Origin: Microbacterium sp. zg-B185 | GTDB lineage: Bacteria > Actinomycetota > Actinomycetes > Actinomycetales > Microbacteriaceae | Direction of reading: 5' to 3' | DNA length: 64,000 nucleotides | Assembly: GCF_030246885.1 (NCBI RefSeq) | Contig: NZ_CP126739.1 | Span: 1,240,001 to 1,304,000 of the forward strand | In this document: one piece after another, positions 62,149 through 64,000 of the stretch | How positions within the stretch are numbered: the stretch's first letter is position 1 | How the letters are laid out: every line of letters starts with the position of its first letter | The notes under the pieces: model-generated | Told to the model about the DNA's origin: nothing | Seen by the model: the letters and a program-made list of their open reading frames with translations, nothing else | Database searches by the model: none | Position numbers and translations under genes: made by a program

Positions 62149-63057
62149 ATGCACGACCACGCTCCCGGCATCCGCGGCACCGGCAACCGCCGGCTGCTGG
62201 GGATCTCACTGGCCATCACCGCCGTGGTGATGGTCGTGCAGATCGTCGGGGCGGCGCTGTCGGGATCGCTGGCGCTGCTGGCGGATGCGGCGCACATGTT
62301 CACGGATGCCGCGGCGCTGGTGATCGCGCTCATCGCGAGCATCGTGGCGGCGCGTCCGGCGACGGACCGCCGGACCTTCGGATTCCAGCGCGCCGAGGTG
62401 TTCGGGGCGCTCGCAAACGGGGTGATCCTCATCGTCCTGTCGGTGTGGGTGGCCGTCGAGGGCGTCCAGCGGCTGATGAACCCGAGCGACGTGGCGGTCG
62501 CCGGCGGGCTGATGCTCGTCGTGGCGATCGTCGGCCTGGTCGCGAACGCGGTGGCGATGTGGCTGCTCAGCGCCGCGCAGCGGACGAGCATCAACGTGCG
62601 CGGAGCCTATCTGGAGGTGATGGGCGATCTGATCGGATCCGCGGCGGTGATCGTCGCGGCCATCCTCATCGTCACGACCGGGTGGATCCAAGCCGATGCG
62701 ATCGCGTCGCTGTTCATCGCGGCGATGATCATCCCGCGCGCCGTGTCGCTCCTGCGTGAGGTGGTCTCGGTACTGAGCGAGTCCACTCCGAAGGGGATGC
62801 ACGTCACGGAGATCCGCGACCACATCCTCGCCACGCCCGGAGTGGTGGACTGCCACGACGTGCATGTGTGGCAGCTCACCAGGGGCGCGCCGGTGTTCAC
62901 GGCGCACGTCGTCGTGGACGACGAGGCGCTCGCGGACGGCCGCGCGGGCGCGATCCTGCAGCGACTGCAGTCGTGCTTGGACGAGCATTTCGACGTCGAG
63001 CACTCGACGTTCCAGCTGGAGCCCGCCGGCCACGTCGAGCACGACGCGCACGCCTGA
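62149..63057 (+). CDS. Cation diffusion facilitator (CzcD-type)
   Basis: A 302-residue metal/proton antiporter with six helices and a cytoplasmic C-terminal domain (about 210-300) rich in His. The first metal motif is LLADAAHMFTDAAAL (His49, Asp53). The second, AYLEVMGDLIGS, has Glu156 in place of the usual His, with Asp160 retained, so metal selectivity may differ from classic zinc exporters. ATG by its -10 box. The N-terminus starts MHDH. Confidence 0.9.
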   Translation: MHDHAPGIRGTGNRRLLGISLAITAVVMVVQIVGAALSGSLALLADAAHMFTDAAALVIALIASIVAARPATDRRTFGFQRAEVFGALANGVILIVLSVWVAVEGVQRLMNPSDVAVAGGLMLVVAIVGLVANAVAMWLLSAAQRTSINVRGAYLEVMGDLIGSAAVIVAAILIVTTGWIQADAIASLFIAAMIIPRAVSLLREVVSVLSESTPKGMHVTEIRDHILATPGVVDCHDVHVWQLTRGAPVFTAHVVVDDEALADGRAGAILQRLQSCLDEHFDVEHSTFQLEPAGHVEHDAHA

Positions 63058-63083
63058 CACCCCCGGCGTCCAGGGCCGGCCGC

Positions 63084-63146
63084 ACCGGCCTGTTCGCCTG
63101 TCGGGTTCGGCGGCGGCGCTCGGCGTGTTGTGACAGGGGAGCGGGG
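63084..63146 (+). repeat. Dispersed repeat, copy D1 (63 bp)
   Basis: It starts ACCGGCCTGTTCGCCTGTCG and ends GTTGTGACAGGGGAGCGGGG, and differs from D2 at four positions. Confidence 0.85.
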
Positions 63147-63157
63147 AGGGTTGGTGG

Positions 63158-63220
63158 ACCGGCCTATTCGCCTGTCGCGTTCTGCGGCGGCGCTCGGCGT
63201 GTTGTGACGGGGGAGCGGGG
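63158..63220 (+). repeat. Dispersed repeat, copy D2 (63 bp)
   Basis: Second copy, separated from D1 by 11 bp, in the gap between the convergent cation-efflux and ligase genes. Confidence 0.85.
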
Positions 63221-63254
63221 CGACGCGAGCGGCGCGGGACGACAGCCGCGGGGG

Positions 63255-64000
63255 CTAGGACTCGCGCACCACGTCCGCGGGGGACTTGTCCGGCCGAAGG
63301 CCGCGCCACCGGGAGTGGCGCAGGATGCCCCCGGGCGTGAACTCGCCGAACTCGACCTCGCCGACCAGTTCCGGCCGCAGCCATTGGACACCGCGGGCCT
63401 CCGGCCCGGGCACCCCGACCAGCGGGTTCTCGTCGGTGTGCAGCGGCGCGAACGTGCGCATCAGCGAGCGCAGCGTCGCGTCGCTGAACCCGGTGCCCAC
63501 GCGTCCCGCATACTGCAGTCCGTCCGCCCCGGGGATGCCCAGCAGCAGCGATCCGAAGGTGTGCGCGCGTCCCCCCTGCCCCGGGCGGATGCCGGCCAGC
63601 ACGACCTCCTGCGTGCGGGTCAGCTTCACCTTCAGCCACGACTCGCTCCGGATGCCGCGCCGGTACGTGGACGCGGGGTCCTTGACCACCACGCCCTCCA
63701 GGTCCAGCCGACGGCTGGTCGCCAGGGCGATCTCCACGTCATCGAAGACGGGAGGAACGACCAGCGGGGCGGACGCGCCTCCGGCGAGCTCCTCGAGGAT
63801 CCGTCGACGCTCCCGCAGCGGCCGCGGCGTGACATCCAGGCCGTGGGCGCCGAGCACGTCGAAGAGGTAGTACTGCACCGGTGTCCGCTTCGCCTCCCGC
63901 GCGACGTCGCCGGCGCGCTGCAGGTTCATCCGCGTCTGCAGCAGCGGAAAGCTCGGTCGCCCCCGTTCGTCGATCGCCACGATCTCACCGTCGACGATCG
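63255..64000 (-). CDS. ATP-dependent DNA ligase, C-terminal part
   Basis: The gene enters from the right edge and ends at 63255. The visible 248 residues cover the later ligase motifs: VDGEIVAID, YYLFDVLGAHGLDV, LEGVVVKDPASTYRRGIRS and SWLKVKLTRTQEVVLAGI, then the OB-fold domain ending WRGLRPDKSPADVV. This is the LigC/LigD ligase type. Whether a polymerase or nuclease domain (LigD end-joining) lies outside the window cannot be seen. Confidence 0.88.
   Translation of the reverse strand, partial: IVDGEIVAIDERGRPSFPLLQTRMNLQRAGDVAREAKRTPVQYYLFDVLGAHGLDVTPRPLRERRRILEELAGGASAPLVVPPVFDDVEIALATSRRLDLEGVVVKDPASTYRRGIRSESWLKVKLTRTQEVVLAGIRPGQGGRAHTFGSLLLGIPGADGLQYAGRVGTGFSDATLRSLMRTFAPLHTDENPLVGVPGPEARGVQWLRPELVGEVEFGEFTPGGILRHSRWRGLRPDKSPADVVRES

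Overview
The window is about 64 kb of very GC-rich chromosome from an actinobacterium, most likely Microbacterium or a close relative in Microbacteriaceae. This rests on four things: GC-ending codons, the bcc-aa3 respiratory gene set (ctaCDF, ctaE-qcrCAB with trpD divergent), lineage families such as DUF3039, DUF3043 and DUF6328, and a recurrent GCGGCATCC/GGATGC word in coding DNA. Nearly all genes look like chromosomal core or lineage-level genes. I see no prophage, insertion sequence, integrase or CRISPR array. No rRNA is present, and the only tRNA found is an initiator tRNA-fMet.

Layout. 1-6.2 kb: a DUF3043 gene fragment, an M20 dipeptidase, the Fe-S carrier erpA with a terminator, then the aa3 oxidase operon ctaC-ctaD-ctaF followed closely by a PP2C phosphatase. 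6.1-11.3 kb (minus): a rhodanese gene, then the ctaE-qcrC-qcrA-qcrB operon ending in a long terminator hairpin. 11.5-20.4 kb: trpD, a small membrane protein, a PHP-domain protein, an MFS carrier, a SHOCT protein, a two-component system, a free-standing 5'-3' exonuclease and a secreted protein/lipoprotein pair. 20.5-28.7 kb: a small lipoprotein, a FUSC membrane protein, an isocitrate-lyase/PEP-mutase-family enzyme, a flavoprotein, an NSS amino-acid symporter with its 55-residue MetS-type subunit, and YchJ, DUF427, LON-domain and DUF4190-like proteins. 28.9-38.9 kb: an unusual leaderless-secretion metzincin-type protease, a NAD-binding protein, a DksA-type zinc finger, a hydrolase, DUF1653/DUF1801, an acyl-CoA dehydrogenase, trhO, DUF3054, a PadR regulator with a palindromic operator and a UbiB-family kinase. 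39-45.7 kb: a cold-shock gene with an odd in-frame upstream extension, tRNA-fMet, DUF6328, a nitrilase-family hydrolase, an aminotransferase and a membrane-anchored HtrA protease. 45.7-54.5 kb: a cell-wall-polymer region with three CDP-glycerol glycerophosphotransferase-type enzymes, a GT2 glycosyltransferase, an alcohol dehydrogenase and a LicC-like cytidylyltransferase. 54.6-64 kb: an ABC exporter whose ATPase has a roughly 300-residue Pro-rich N-terminus, DUF3039, pncB, murI, rph, rdgB, a cation diffusion facilitator and the 3' part of an ATP-dependent DNA ligase.

Two signals cut across the genes. First, at least 23 starts have a -10 hexamer (YANNNT, mostly TANNNT) ending 5-8 nt before the ATG/GTG, mostly with no usable Shine-Dalgarno. 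This is the signature of leaderless transcription, and I used it to choose starts. Second, a dispersed intergenic repeat with arms CTGTCACAAC / GTGACRGGGGAGC occurs six times, twice as 63-bp pairs and twice beside short tandem repeats, always in the same orientation. It is the best candidate here for an undescribed element. I could run no database searches; family assignments come from motif recognition.
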